Assembly: GCA_011390465.1 (NCBI GenBank)
Contig: JAABSH010000018.1
Coordinates: 1 to 59,830, forward strand
Length of the DNA: 59,830 bases
Origin: Desulfobacteraceae bacterium
GTDB taxonomy: Bacteria > Desulfobacterota > Desulfobacteria > Desulfobacterales > Desulfosalsimonadaceae
Direction: 5' to 3'
Shown piece after piece: positions 1 through 9,313 of the stretch (the first letter of the stretch is position 1; the number at the start of each line of letters is the position of its first letter). The notes below the pieces were generated by a model. It was not told the origin of the DNA. It made no database searches and saw only the letters and a list, made by a program, of their open reading frames with translations. Both the position numbers and the translations under genes were made by a program.

Positions 1-684
1 GGCAAAGACCGGGCGCGGTTTGACGTGTTGGTGGGGATGAAAAATGTCCGGGTGGCATACGGGGATGCGGTGATTTTTGACAATATCAACTGGGAAATCC
101 GGCCCGGGGATCGCTGGGCCCTGTCCGGGCCCAATGGATCGGGCAAATCCACGCTTCTGTCCCTCATTAACGGGGATCATCCCCAGGCCTATGCCAATGA
201 CATGGTGCTGTTTGACGTTAAACGCGGCAGCGGGGAGAGTATCTGGGACATAAAAAAGAAAATCGGATTCATGTCGCCGGAGCTGTTTCAGTATTTTCCG
301 TATCATTTTACCGGCATTCAGGTGGTGGAATCCGGGTTTTACGACACCATCGGGCTGTTCGGGCGCAGCCGGCCGGAAAATCGAGAGATTGCCGAACAGT
401 GGATGGCGGTCATGGGGTTATCGCAGGTCAAAGACACGCATCTTGCGGACATGTCTGCCACCCGTCAGCGGCTGTGCCTTCTGGCCCGGGCCATGGTGAA
501 AAATCCCTGCCTTCTGCTGCTGGATGAGCCCTGTCTGGGGTTTGATCGGCATCAGCAGCAGGAGGTTAAAAATCTGGTGGATGCCATGGCAAAAATGGCT
601 GATTTTGGCCTTGTGTATGTAACCCACCACCACGAAACCCTGCCGGACTGCATCACAAATACGTATGTTCTGGAGGAGCGGTGA
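1..684 (+). CDS. ABC ATPase domain, ModF/PhrA-like, 5' end outside window
   Basis: The frame is open from base 1, so this is the C-terminal part of a longer gene; a GTG at 25 and an ATG at 37 are internal codons. One ABC domain is visible: Walker A GPNGSGKST near residue 44 of the fragment, and Walker B LLLLDEP followed by a His-rich switch (YVTHHHE). The signature motif is degenerate (MSATRQR instead of LSGGQ). The layout resembles the second ATPase half of ModF/PhrA proteins, which carry two ABC domains and no membrane domain. The cellular role of that family is poorly settled. The gene converges on the M16 protease, with 12 bases between the two stop codons. ABC fold is certain; the ModF/PhrA label is an inference from the fragment only. 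Confidence 0.75.
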   Translation, partial: GKDRARFDVLVGMKNVRVAYGDAVIFDNINWEIRPGDRWALSGPNGSGKSTLLSLINGDHPQAYANDMVLFDVKRGSGESIWDIKKKIGFMSPELFQYFPYHFTGIQVVESGFYDTIGLFGRSRPENREIAEQWMAVMGLSQVKDTHLADMSATRQRLCLLARAMVKNPCLLLLDEPCLGFDRHQQQEVKNLVDAMAKMADFGLVYVTHHHETLPDCITNTYVLEER

Positions 685-696
685 TTGAATGGCGCC

Positions 697-3600
697 TTAT
701 TTTTCTGTTCCCTCGGGTTCAGCCGCCGGCTGATTTTTTTTGTCCGGCAGCACCACCACGGTGGCGGCATTGTCGTTGACCAGATATTTTTTGGCCAGAT
801 CATGAAGGTCCTGCCGGGTGATGGCGGCATAATCATCATAAAATGAGCGGCACCAGTCCAGCTGGGCCGGATGGCGGGTGAGGTTTTTCAGCACGCTGCC
901 CAGCCAGTAATCATTGGTTTTGACCCGCTCTTTAATGGATGCCAGAATCGGATTCAGTGCCCTTGACAATTCGTCGTCACTCACCCCGTGGTCGGTCAGA
1001 TCGTCCGCGATCCGGTAAAGTTCCGTGGTGACTTTATCCGTGTCTGCCGGATCCGCCTGGACCACGGCGCTGAACCGTCCGTAGCCCTCATAGGCCCGGC
1101 TCGGGTCGTTGTAGGCATAGGCAGAGTAGCTGGCCCCCATTTCTTCCCGGATGCGAATGCGCATGCGGTCGTTGAAAATTTCCGAAAGCACGGACAGGCG
1201 GCGGTTTTTGTAAATATCCCGGAAGTCATCCGTGCCAAAAGCGAGGGTCACCAGGGCCTTGGGGATTTTGGTGGGAACATAGACCGTTAACGCGGCTGAT
1301 CCTGGAAATTTCGGATGCCGGTTATCGCCGGCAGAGGAGAAGGCGTTGCCGGTATTGCCGGTGTGCTGTTCGGCCGGAAGGCTGCCAAGATAAACCCCTG
1401 CCAGATCAATAACCTTTTCCACATCCAGATCCCCGACAATGGAAATCTCAACTTCATCCCGGGAAAACGCGGGTTTAAGCCAGTTTTTGATGTCTTCAAG
1501 GGAATTCTGCTTAAAGGTGTCAAATTTCGGAAGTCCGAACCGGGTGTCCCCGCCGGCCAGAAACCGGTATCCGTCAAACACCATGCCGCCCTGGATGGAA
1601 TGGGTCAGGGATTCGTATTTTTGTTCATACTGATCCAGGGCCAGGGCATAGGCGTCTTCCCTGAATTCCGGGTCCGTCAGATAATGCTGATACAACTGGA
1701 ACAGCAGTTCGATTTCATCTGTTAGACTGTCGCCGGCCAGGCCGAAATGATCTTCTCCTACCTCAAACCGGACCTGGGTGTTTTTGCCGGTCAGGGCCCG
1801 TTTCAGTTCGTCCCGGGTCAGGCCCCCAAGACCGGAAAGCTGCACCACTTTTTCTGAAAGGGCGGCCAGGCCGGGGTGATCTGCTGGTTCTGATTTTTTA
1901 CCGTTACCGAAAATCAGAGCGGCCGTTACCGCATTGGCTTTAAAATCCGTGGATTTAATGTTTAAGCGGACCCCGTTTTCAAAGGCAATCCGGGTGATAT
2001 CCAGATCCGCGATATGTTCCCGGCTGGCAATACCGCTGTTGCCCGAGGGCTGGGGCAGGTAAGGAAACCGGACCGTTGTTTTTTCTTCCGGCGGGGTCAC
2101 GGCAATATTTGTGCTGGCTGCATAGGTGGCGTGGATACGGTTTTCCGGCGTGGCGGCAGACGCGTCTGTTGCGTCGGCAAGGCTGGCATTGCCGGTTACC
2201 AGAATCAGCCGGTGGTCCGGGGCCCAGTCGTTTTTAAGGGCTGTGTGCAGTGTTTTAGCATCCACGGCGGCGATCATCGGGGCTTTGAGGGCCTGCACCT
2301 GGGCCGGTGACATGACGACATGGCGGGCGTTCAGGCTGTGCAGAATCTGCCGGGCAAGATGCCGGCTTTCCCGGGTTGGCGCGGCTTTTACCGACTTGTC
2401 AAGGGCGGCGGTGTAAGTTTGCTGTGCCAGTTTTACTTCTTCGTGTGTAAACCCGAAGAAGAGCGCCTGGCGCAGAACCTGTTCAATGGCGGTAAGGGTC
2501 TGGTCCCAGTTGTCCGGCGGGCAGTCCGCGGTGATTTCCGCGCCTTTGAGGTAATTGAGATAATATCCCGAGCTGATGCTTGCGCTGGTGAACGGACTTT
2601 CCGGATCATCGAGCATTTCCGCCAGCCGCTTGTTGATAATATGGTTGGCCATGCTGCTGTGGAGCCGGGCTTCCTGGAATTCAGCAGTGTCCGGCGGCGC
2701 AATGGCCTGGGTGATGGTTTCAATGGAAATGCTGGTATTTCCGGCTTCGGGTTCAAAATGGTAAAACGGTTTCACGCCGGAATGAGTTACAAATCCAGGA
2801 TCCGGGTAATCAGCGGCCGGGGCCCGGGGCGCAAGAGAATTGAATTGACCGGTGATCATGCTCTCCACGGCAGGGGCGTCAAAATCTCCTGCCATGACCA
2901 GAATCATCCGCTCAGGCCGGTACCAGGTATCATAAAATGTTTTGAGCAGCTCCCGGTCCGCGTTTTGGATGACGGCTTCCGTGCCGATGGGCAGGCGGCT
3001 GGAGAGCAGGGCATGGGGCAGTTCGAATTGAAACGTCTGTTCAAAGGTTCGGTAATTCACGGAATCCCGGGTCCTTTTTTCCGCAAGAATAATGGGCCGC
3101 TCTTTTTCCACTTCTTTTTCCGGAATCAGGGCCCCGGCTGCATAGTCCGCCATCACGGTAAGCCCGTCTGCAATGCTTTGCGGGTCATTTTCCGGCAGGT
3201 CAATATCATAGATTGTGCTGTAAAAACCGGTGCGCGCATTGGCGTCCGGCCCGAATTTCATGCCGATGCTCTGGAAATATTTTACCAGTTCCCCGGGTGG
3301 AAAATTTTCAGATCCGTTGAACAGCATATGTTCCAGGTAGTGGGCAATACCACGTTCTGGGGCTTTTTCATGCATGGACCCGGCCTGGACGAACAAATGC
3401 ATGCTGATTCGGTTTTCCGGTCGAAAATTGGGCATCAGAACGTACCGGAACCCGTTGGGCAGGGTTTTGAACATAATATCCGGATCCGGCGTGAGGTCAC
3501 TGGCTTCATGGGCCCAGTGCCGCGCCGGGAAAAAGATGGGGTCCAGGTTTTGGTTTATGGCGGTATCTTTTTTTTCAGGTGCCGGCGGCATTGCGGGGGT

Positions 3601-3798
3601 GTCTGCACTGCTTATGGCACTGTCTGCGGGTGCCGGCATTTCAGGAACGGCTGCACCTGATGCCGGCGGCAGGGGGGCTGTGGCCGGAGGGGCCGGGGAT
3701 GTGCTGCATCCAGTGAATACAGACCCAATGAACAGGAAAAAAGAAATTAACAGGATAAAAATCTGGAAGCGCAGTTTATCAGATGAGGTATTTTGCAT
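697..3798 (-). CDS. M16-family zinc metalloprotease, lipoprotein
   Basis: This is a 1033-residue pitrilysin/insulinase-type protease. A signal peptide ends in the lipobox FTGC near residue 30, so the mature protein should be lipid-anchored in the envelope. A Pro/Ala-rich linker follows, and then the inverted zinc motif HYLEH at about residues 153-157, with the downstream glutamate in EVEKERPIILAEKR. The length fits two M16/M16_C pairs, where the second pair lacks the zinc motif. Family members degrade peptides in the periplasm or at the membrane; the substrate here is unknown. It stands alone on its strand, with a 475-base non-coding stretch upstream. The HxxEH motif makes the enzyme class secure. 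Confidence 0.92.
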   Translation of the reverse strand: MQNTSSDKLRFQIFILLISFFLFIGSVFTGCSTSPAPPATAPLPPASGAAVPEMPAPADSAISSADTPAMPPAPEKKDTAINQNLDPIFFPARHWAHEASDLTPDPDIMFKTLPNGFRYVLMPNFRPENRISMHLFVQAGSMHEKAPERGIAHYLEHMLFNGSENFPPGELVKYFQSIGMKFGPDANARTGFYSTIYDIDLPENDPQSIADGLTVMADYAAGALIPEKEVEKERPIILAEKRTRDSVNYRTFEQTFQFELPHALLSSRLPIGTEAVIQNADRELLKTFYDTWYRPERMILVMAGDFDAPAVESMITGQFNSLAPRAPAADYPDPGFVTHSGVKPFYHFEPEAGNTSISIETITQAIAPPDTAEFQEARLHSSMANHIINKRLAEMLDDPESPFTSASISSGYYLNYLKGAEITADCPPDNWDQTLTAIEQVLRQALFFGFTHEEVKLAQQTYTAALDKSVKAAPTRESRHLARQILHSLNARHVVMSPAQVQALKAPMIAAVDAKTLHTALKNDWAPDHRLILVTGNASLADATDASAATPENRIHATYAASTNIAVTPPEEKTTVRFPYLPQPSGNSGIASREHIADLDITRIAFENGVRLNIKSTDFKANAVTAALIFGNGKKSEPADHPGLAALSEKVVQLSGLGGLTRDELKRALTGKNTQVRFEVGEDHFGLAGDSLTDEIELLFQLYQHYLTDPEFREDAYALALDQYEQKYESLTHSIQGGMVFDGYRFLAGGDTRFGLPKFDTFKQNSLEDIKNWLKPAFSRDEVEISIVGDLDVEKVIDLAGVYLGSLPAEQHTGNTGNAFSSAGDNRHPKFPGSAALTVYVPTKIPKALVTLAFGTDDFRDIYKNRRLSVLSEIFNDRMRIRIREEMGASYSAYAYNDPSRAYEGYGRFSAVVQADPADTDKVTTELYRIADDLTDHGVSDDELSRALNPILASIKERVKTNDYWLGSVLKNLTRHPAQLDWCRSFYDDYAAITRQDLHDLAKKYLVNDNAATVVVLPDKKNQPAAEPEGTEK

Positions 3799-4273
3799 AA
3801 TGATCGCTGTAACCTTGTTGAATGCGTTGTTGATGCTTTGAGTGGGTGCCTGTTTGTGACTGTGGCCGGCGGCACAGCAAAAGCCGGTTTCGGCGTGGCA
3901 CGGTGAAAAATTAAAATAAAACGGAATATCGGGTCTGTCAAAAAAAGAAATATCTGATTATCCGGTTTGCTCAAGTTCAGCCATCGAAATCGGTATCGAA
4001 ATCGCTATCGAATCCGATCCCGATCCCGATTTCGATACCGATAAAAACACGGCAGCTTGAGGGAAAAAGATAACTATAAAAAAATAATATGCCGGGCCGG
4101 GAAAGTCAATATGGGGATCGGGCCAGGGACCGAGACTGATACTGATTCCAATTTCAATCAGTTTTTGAAATAGGGTTGATGTTATTTTGGCCCTGTGTTA
4201 ATACCCGCTCATCTTCAGAATGGAATAATGGAAAACGAAATAATGGGACAGTGCCCATAAAAGTGACAGGATT
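3799..4273. other. Intergenic region between divergent M16 protease and pit genes
   Basis: No plausible gene is seen in these 475 bases. They must hold the promoters of the two divergent genes, but no convincing -35/-10 pair was found. The stretch around 3980-4045 is built of CGAT-rich short repeats (separate entry). A weaker low-complexity run of ACTGAT/TTTCAAT type follows at about 4133-4170. Confidence 0.5.
3989..4042. repeat. 16-bp perfect inverted repeat in CGAT-rich low-complexity DNA
   Basis: The left arm ATCGGTATCGAAATCG (3989-4004) is the exact reverse complement of the right arm (4027-4042), with a 22-base spacer made of the same ATCGAT/CGATCC units. It could fold into a long hairpin or be a short interspersed repeat. 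It lies between two divergent genes, so it is not an obvious terminator. Confidence 0.7.
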
Positions 4274-5500
4274 ATGACAGCAGAGCTTCCTATATTGATT
4301 TTCGGTTTTATGATCGGTTTTTACATGTCCTGGAACATCGGTGCCAATGACGTTGCCAATTCCATGGCATCCGCGGTGGGCGCCAAAGCCATCACCCTGC
4401 GGCAGGCGATTTTTATTGCCGGTATATTAAATATTGTGGGCGCCACATTTATCGGTTCCCACGTTACCAACACCATCCGAAAGGGCATTATTGCACCTGA
4501 AGTGCTGAATGATCCGCACATGGCCCTGATCGGGGCCTTGGCCGCCCTTTTATCAGCAGCCCTGTGGGTATCTTTTGCCACCTGGAAATCACTTCCCGTC
4601 TCCACCACCCATTCCATTGTCGGCGCCATGGTCGGCTTTGGCATTGTGGCCGGCGGCTTTTCCGTGGTCAACTGGTGCAAACTGGGAGCGGTGGTGCTGA
4701 GCTGGGTGATTTCCCCGGTTTTCAGCCTGGTGATCGGCTTTTTCATGTTCAAGCTGATTGTAGCGCTGGTGCTGAAACGTTCCGAGGCCTATCAGGCGGC
4801 CCTGAACTGGTCTCCTTTTTTTATCGGGCTGGCGGTTTTTACCAGTGCCATGTCCTTTTTGTTTAAAACACCGCTGGGAAAATCCGTTCAGATGTCCACA
4901 TTGACCGCCATGGCGATTTCAACCGCCTTGGCCCTGGTGATCGGCTTTGCCTGCAAATATTTGATTAAAAAGCGGTTGGAGAAAAATCAGGACAACGGGC
5001 CGGAACAAATTTTTCGGCGCATCCAGATCGGTACTTCCTGTTATGTGGCCCTGGCCCAGGGCGCCAATGATGTGGCCAATGCCATCGGTCCCCTGGCGGT
5101 GATTTATTTTATCGTGAAAACCGGATCGGTGGGCGCCACGGTACCGGTGCCGCTGTTTTTGCTGCTTTTTGGCGGCGTCGGCATTGCCCTGGGCATTGCC
5201 ATGGGAGGGTCCAGGGTGATCCGAACGGTTGGGGAGCGCATTACCACCCTGAGCAACAGCCGGGGGTTTGCGGTGGATTTTTCCGCGGCCACCACTGTGC
5301 TGGTGGCGTCTAAAATGGGGCTGCCGGTCTCCACCACCCATGCCGCCATTGGTGGAGTGATGGGGGTTGGCATGGCCAGGGGCATTGAAGCGGTAAATTT
5401 TGGTATCATTTTTAAAATTATGGTATATTGGGTATTGACAGTACCGGTGGCCGCCCTGACCTGCATGGTGCTGTTTCACCTTTTTGAGTTTATTATTTAA
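4274..5500 (+). CDS. pit: Pit-type inorganic phosphate transporter
   Basis: A 408-residue integral membrane protein of the PiT family (PF01384), which imports phosphate (often as a metal-phosphate complex) using the ion gradient. Both copies of the family signature are present: GANDVANSMASAVG near residue 23 and GANDVANAIGP near residue 261. Each lies in one half of the internally duplicated protein, as does a paired PVSTTH motif. About ten hydrophobic segments can be read. The start is the ATG preceded by ACAGGA, a weak and close ribosome site. Twelve bases separate it from the DUF47 gene, which is the usual Pit partner, so the two are almost certainly one operon. Confidence 0.95.
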   Translation: MTAELPILIFGFMIGFYMSWNIGANDVANSMASAVGAKAITLRQAIFIAGILNIVGATFIGSHVTNTIRKGIIAPEVLNDPHMALIGALAALLSAALWVSFATWKSLPVSTTHSIVGAMVGFGIVAGGFSVVNWCKLGAVVLSWVISPVFSLVIGFFMFKLIVALVLKRSEAYQAALNWSPFFIGLAVFTSAMSFLFKTPLGKSVQMSTLTAMAISTALALVIGFACKYLIKKRLEKNQDNGPEQIFRRIQIGTSCYVALAQGANDVANAIGPLAVIYFIVKTGSVGATVPVPLFLLLFGGVGIALGIAMGGSRVIRTVGERITTLSNSRGFAVDFSAATTVLVASKMGLPVSTTHAAIGGVMGVGMARGIEAVNFGIIFKIMVYWVLTVPVAALTCMVLFHLFEFII

Positions 5501-5512
5501 AGGAGGCGTCAG

Positions 5513-6181
5513 ATGCGGATACCGTTTGCTTCGATTTTTATTACATCCCCTTTTGATGCGCTGCAGGAGCATGCGGAGAAAGTGAAAGAATGCTCATGGG
5601 CGTTTCAGCAGGCCATTGAATGTTATGCATCCACCCGGTGTGAAACCTTTGAAGAACTTCGGCAGGAAGTTTCCCGGTTTGAGAATGAAGCCGATGCCAT
5701 TAAACGCCGCATCCGGGGGCATCTGCCCAAGGGCGTGATGATGCCCATTGAAAAATTTCAGCTGTTCCGGTATCTGCGCGAACAGGATAATGTCCTGGAT
5801 TCGGTCAAGGAAGCCATTAACTGGCTGTCATTCCGGCCGGACGCCGGTATTCCGGAATACGCGGAAAAGGATTTGTTTCTTTTGGTGGACGCGGTTATCG
5901 AACCCATCGTGGAGCTGACCATTATGGTAAGCGAAGCCCGGGTCTATTTTAAGAATTTTTCTGAAAAACAGCGACAAAAGATCAAGGAAATCATTGCCAA
6001 TCTCCGGCAGATGGAACATGAGGCGGATAAGCGGGAATACACACTGATCAAGAAGATATTTAAATATGAAAAAGATGCCATTACCTTGCAGCATCTTGTA
6101 AAACTCACTGGAATTATAGGAAATATAGCTGATCATGCGGAAAATACCGCGGATATGATGCGGGCCATGCTGGCGAAGTAG
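5513..6181 (+). CDS. DUF47/PhoU-like Pit accessory protein
   Basis: A 222-residue, all-helical, soluble protein of the DUF47 (TIGR00153) family, distantly related to PhoU. It is rich in charged heptads (for example EEHAEKVKE-like and LRQMEHEADKRE stretches), as expected for the three-helix bundles of the family. Such proteins are found next to Pit transporters and are thought to regulate phosphate uptake. The start is well set by AAAGGAGG about eight bases upstream of the ATG. The gene follows pit directly and converges on a small minus-strand gene. Confidence 0.92.
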   Translation: MRIPFASIFITSPFDALQEHAEKVKECSWAFQQAIECYASTRCETFEELRQEVSRFENEADAIKRRIRGHLPKGVMMPIEKFQLFRYLREQDNVLDSVKEAINWLSFRPDAGIPEYAEKDLFLLVDAVIEPIVELTIMVSEARVYFKNFSEKQRQKIKEIIANLRQMEHEADKREYTLIKKIFKYEKDAITLQHLVKLTGIIGNIADHAENTADMMRAMLAK

Positions 6182-6206
6182 CCAAAAAAGGCGGCAGCAG
6201 CATAAA

Positions 6207-6485
6207 TCAGAACGCAAATGCCCATTTGAGATAAAAAAACAAAAAGGCCCAGGACAGGATGCAGATAATATAGGATAGCCAGTTGGTATTTTTTCGTGCT
6301 TTTCCGTATTTGTCAACTTTGCCCAGTTTGGCATGACAAGCGAAACATTCCTTGGCATCCAGGGGCAGATGGACAAAACATTCCGGACACCGTTTGACAA
6401 CGATTTCGTCTTTTGTCTCCGGTGTTTTTTGCGGCGTGTGTTTTTTTGTTTTTTTGAATACGCCCATTATTTTATTTTTTTTCAT
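6207..6485 (-). CDS. Small zinc-ribbon membrane protein, function unknown
   Basis: This is a 92-residue protein. A Lys-rich N-terminus is followed by a four-cysteine zinc-ribbon-like motif, CPECFVHLPLDAKECFAC, and one C-terminal hydrophobic segment (WLSYIICILSWAFLFFYL) that should anchor it in the inner membrane. The second ATG (codon 7) could also be the start. Nothing in the sequence names a function. It is convergent with the phosphate genes and does not share an operon with them. Confidence 0.65.
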   Translation of the reverse strand: MKKNKIMGVFKKTKKHTPQKTPETKDEIVVKRCPECFVHLPLDAKECFACHAKLGKVDKYGKARKNTNWLSYIICILSWAFLFFYLKWAFAF

Positions 6486-6688
6486 TTAAGGTGAAGTGCC
6501 GGAATGCCTTAGCAGCGGTTCCGGCTTTCGGCTGATGGGTATCCGGCCGATGGGCAGCGGGCGAATTTTTATACTAATCGGTCATTATCACGAATTCGTA
6601 TTTTTTAAAACAGTTTTAGTTAAAAAAAGTCAGTTTTCGGTGGACCGGTTTTGGGGGCCGGTGTCGGGATTTGGCGGCCCCGCGGTTT

Positions 6689-8587
6689 TCAGTTGTTTAA
6701 AAATTCCTGAGAGATTTTGATTTCACTGTTTTCCCGGAGGTTATCCACCCAGGCGGTGTAGATGGCATTCTGTTTCTGAGACAGAATGCGGTCGCGAACA
6801 GTGGCCACTTCGGTTTCCAGGTCTTTTTCCAGCGGGGCTTTTTTTTCTTTCAGGCTGATCACATACAGCCCGGTGGCCCCTTCAATAACCTGATCCGGCA
6901 GTTGACCGGCCTCGGTCAGTTCAAAAGCTGCTGATGCCAGTTTCTGATCGTTGCCAATGCCGGGAATGGCGCCTTTCCGATTGAACGGCCCTGTGGTTTT
7001 TACCGTGATTGCGGGTGTTTCATCCGCCGCTGTCTCGATAGAACCCGCAGATCTGGCTTTTTCAAGAAACTGATCCGCTGCCTGCCGGGCCGCAATTTTC
7101 TGCTGGTGCGTTTTTGCATCCGCCATGACCTTGTCTTTAACTTCCTCAAGGGCCGGTATCTGTTCCGGTTCTTTGTCAATTGCCTGAATCAGGTAATAGG
7201 AATCGCCGATTTCCGTGATATCGCTGATTTCCATCATGGGCAGGGCAAATGTGGTTTTGGCGAAAAGTGCGGCATCCGCTATTTTTGCCGGTCCTTTCTG
7301 CTGGGTGAAAAAATCCGTGGTCATCAGGTCCAAACCGCTGTCTTTGGCGTTTTTCTCGAGTTCTTCCCCGTCGAACGTGATGTCGTAAAGGGCCAGGGCC
7401 GCATCATAGGCCAGGTTTCTGGCTTTCTGATCTTTCAGTTTGTCGGTGATTTCTGTTGCGGCCGCCTCCAGGGGCAGGGTGGCTGCCGGGTTGTGGGCTT
7501 CTTTTTTGATGATATGCCATCCAAACTGGGTTTTTACGGGGTCGCTGATTTCTCCCACCGCCAGCGCAAAAGCGGCATCGGAAAACGGCGCTACCATGTC
7601 TTTGCGCTGGAACTCGCCAAGCTGTCCGCCTTTGTCTTTGGAAGGACCTTCTGAATAGGTTTTCGCCAGTTCGGCAAAATCTTCCCCGGCCCTGGCCTTC
7701 TCCATTACCTCCACTGCTTTCTGCCGCGCTGCTTCCACGGTCTCCGCGTCCGCATCTTGCTTCACTTTAAAAAGAATGTGGCGGGCGGAGACGGTTTCCG
7801 GCTGTTGAAAGGCTTCCGGATTGTCATCATAATACTGTTTTATTTCTTCAGGGGTTACTGCTGTGGCTTCCCGGTAGGCCGCCGGATCAAATCGGATGTA
7901 GCGGGCTTTTCGCCGGGGCTGGGTTTTATAGGCTTCCTTGTTTTCATTGTAATATGCTTCAAGAATCTGGTCCGTGACATCAACATTTTCAAAATCCGCG
8001 GGTTTAAACAGCGCATACGCGATATCCACAGTGGTGTTTTCCCATTCATACCACTGGCGGATTTCATCTTCAGACACTTTTGCGCTTTTGGTGACCATGG
8101 TCCGCAACCGGTCCATGAGCATGGCTTCTTTTTGCATGGTTTCAAAGGATTCCGGGGTCAGCCGGTTCTGGCTCAGGAGAATTTTGTAGCGCTCCGGATC
8201 AAAGGCACCGTTTTTCTGAAACGCCGGAATCCGAGTGATGGATTTTGCCAGTTCCGCGTCCGGCACCTGAAGACCGATTTTTTCAGCGGTCTGGTGCAGC
8301 AGGGTGGTTTCAATCAGACCGTCCAGGGCCTGTTGACGCACGTTGAACATTTTGATCATTTCATCATTGAGCCGGTTGCCGAACTGGGCGCGAAGATTTT
8401 CCAGCATATTGTAATAGGCCCGCTGATACTGGGTAATATCAATTATATCGCCATTTACCGTGGCTACCTTTGCGCTCTGGCGGGCGTTGAAGGACCCCAC
8501 GCCCATGAAGGTAAACGCCACTACGATGATTCCCAGAAGTACTTTAATGATCCAGGAGCCGGCACTTTCTCGCATTGCATTCAGCAT
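6689..8587 (-). CDS. ppiD: PpiD-like periplasmic folding factor (SurA_N / parvulin)
   Basis: This 632-residue protein has the PpiD layout. The N-terminus MLNAMRESAGSWIIK leads into one membrane anchor (VLLGIIVVAFTFMGVG). A SurA_N-type helical region follows, then a parvulin prolyl isomerase domain at about residues 262-365 (SARHILFK, GGQLGEF, FGWHIIK), and a helical C-terminal part. PpiD faces the periplasm at the Sec translocon and helps newly exported proteins fold. The start was placed at 8587 because AAAAGGGG lies nine bases upstream and the family begins there; the frame is open 15 codons further without support. A tRNA gene lies divergently upstream. Confidence 0.93.
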   Translation of the reverse strand: MLNAMRESAGSWIIKVLLGIIVVAFTFMGVGSFNARQSAKVATVNGDIIDITQYQRAYYNMLENLRAQFGNRLNDEMIKMFNVRQQALDGLIETTLLHQTAEKIGLQVPDAELAKSITRIPAFQKNGAFDPERYKILLSQNRLTPESFETMQKEAMLMDRLRTMVTKSAKVSEDEIRQWYEWENTTVDIAYALFKPADFENVDVTDQILEAYYNENKEAYKTQPRRKARYIRFDPAAYREATAVTPEEIKQYYDDNPEAFQQPETVSARHILFKVKQDADAETVEAARQKAVEVMEKARAGEDFAELAKTYSEGPSKDKGGQLGEFQRKDMVAPFSDAAFALAVGEISDPVKTQFGWHIIKKEAHNPAATLPLEAAATEITDKLKDQKARNLAYDAALALYDITFDGEELEKNAKDSGLDLMTTDFFTQQKGPAKIADAALFAKTTFALPMMEISDITEIGDSYYLIQAIDKEPEQIPALEEVKDKVMADAKTHQQKIAARQAADQFLEKARSAGSIETAADETPAITVKTTGPFNRKGAIPGIGNDQKLASAAFELTEAGQLPDQVIEGATGLYVISLKEKKAPLEKDLETEVATVRDRILSQKQNAIYTAWVDNLRENSEIKISQEFLNN

Positions 8588-8699
8588 TGAATAATTCCCC
8601 TTTTGAAATCCAAGAGACAGTTTTTTTGTCATCAGCGGAACACGCTATATGTTCCGGTTTAAAATTTCGCCTGTTGTCACAGGCGTCTGCGATGGTATG

Positions 8700-8728
8700 T
8701 TTTTATTATTTGGCAGGGTTATTGTCAA
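8700..8728 (-). promoter_or_regulatory. Candidate sigma-70 promoter for ppiD
   Basis: On the minus strand a perfect TTGACA (8723-8728) is followed after 17 bases by TAAAAA (8700-8705), which matches the -10 consensus at four of six positions. It lies about 115 bases upstream of the ppiD start. Confidence 0.4.
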
Positions 8729-8830
8729 TAGATTATCTGGCAGAATTTCAGCGATAATGGCCGGCAGTGAAGCCTCCGGGCCGTCAGCAGGATTTTTTTA
8801 TCAGGAGCCGGTTGATGAATAAAATATTTA

Positions 8831-8859
8831 TTGACACACAGAGCGCATTTTATTAGGTT
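8831..8859 (+). promoter_or_regulatory. Candidate promoter for tRNA-Ala
   Basis: TTGACA at 8831-8836 is perfect; 17 bases later TAGGTT (8854-8859) is a weak -10. The predicted start would be a few bases before the tRNA 5' end at 8875. Confidence 0.4.
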
Positions 8860-8874
8860 GCATTTTGTTCAAAC

Positions 8875-8950
8875 GGGGCTGTAGCTCAGCTGGGAGAGCG
8901 CATGACTGGCAGTCATGAGGTCAGGGGTTCGAGCCCCCTCAGCTCCACCA
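8875..8950 (+). tRNA. tRNA-Ala (anticodon GGC)
   Basis: All arms can be folded by eye. The acceptor GGGGCTG pairs with CAGCTCC, the D arm is GCTC...GAGC, and the anticodon stem CATGA/TCATG closes the loop CTGGCAG with anticodon GGC. The T arm is GGGGTTCGAGCCCC, and the CCA end is encoded. The gene is 76 bases including CCA. Confidence 0.97.
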
Positions 8951-8967
8951 ATAAAATCAAGGGTTTA

Positions 8968-8994
8968 GGCGGTTTTTTTTAAAGCCGCCTTTTT
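8968..8994 (+). terminator. Rho-independent terminator after tRNA-Ala
   Basis: A GGCGG...CCGCC stem extended by T/A pairs (8968-8989) is followed by a T run (8990-8994), starting 18 bases after the tRNA. Confidence 0.75.
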
Positions 8995-9254
8995 CTTTGA
9001 AACAAAAGACCACCAAAAAACCACCATTTCAAACCTCAAGCAAAATATTTTCCATGTTCCGGTAGTGATTTCTGACCAGTAATCTAAAATTAAAATTGAC
9101 ACCCTGCATTGTGTCCAAATATAATGAAACAAAATCATTATCCATTTTTGGATCACGCCCGGAATAATTACCGGCGTGTTTCCCTGCCAGCGAAAAACCG
9201 GCATCCCATAATCATAATGGTATCTCGAAAATAATCATTTGCAGATGATAAAAA

Positions 9255-9285
9255 TAAAAAAACGGGTGGCGTTTCCATCAACCCG
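9255..9285 (-). terminator. Terminator downstream of higA
   Basis: On the minus strand a CGGGT...ACCCG hairpin (9285-9263) is followed by a run of T (9262-9255). It lies about 30 bases after the higA stop. Confidence 0.6.
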
Positions 9286-9313
9286 GTGTTGGCTTTAGGT
9301 TTTTATATCTGAA

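Noticed and set aside
2320-3660. 446-codon open frame antisense to the M16 protease
   Set aside because: Lies wholly within a well-supported gene and has no domain-like sequence.
8965-9204. Minus-strand ORF of 79 codons after tRNA-Ala
   Set aside because: Covers the tRNA terminator, is low-complexity at the end, has no start signal; no integrase was found to suggest an element at this tRNA.
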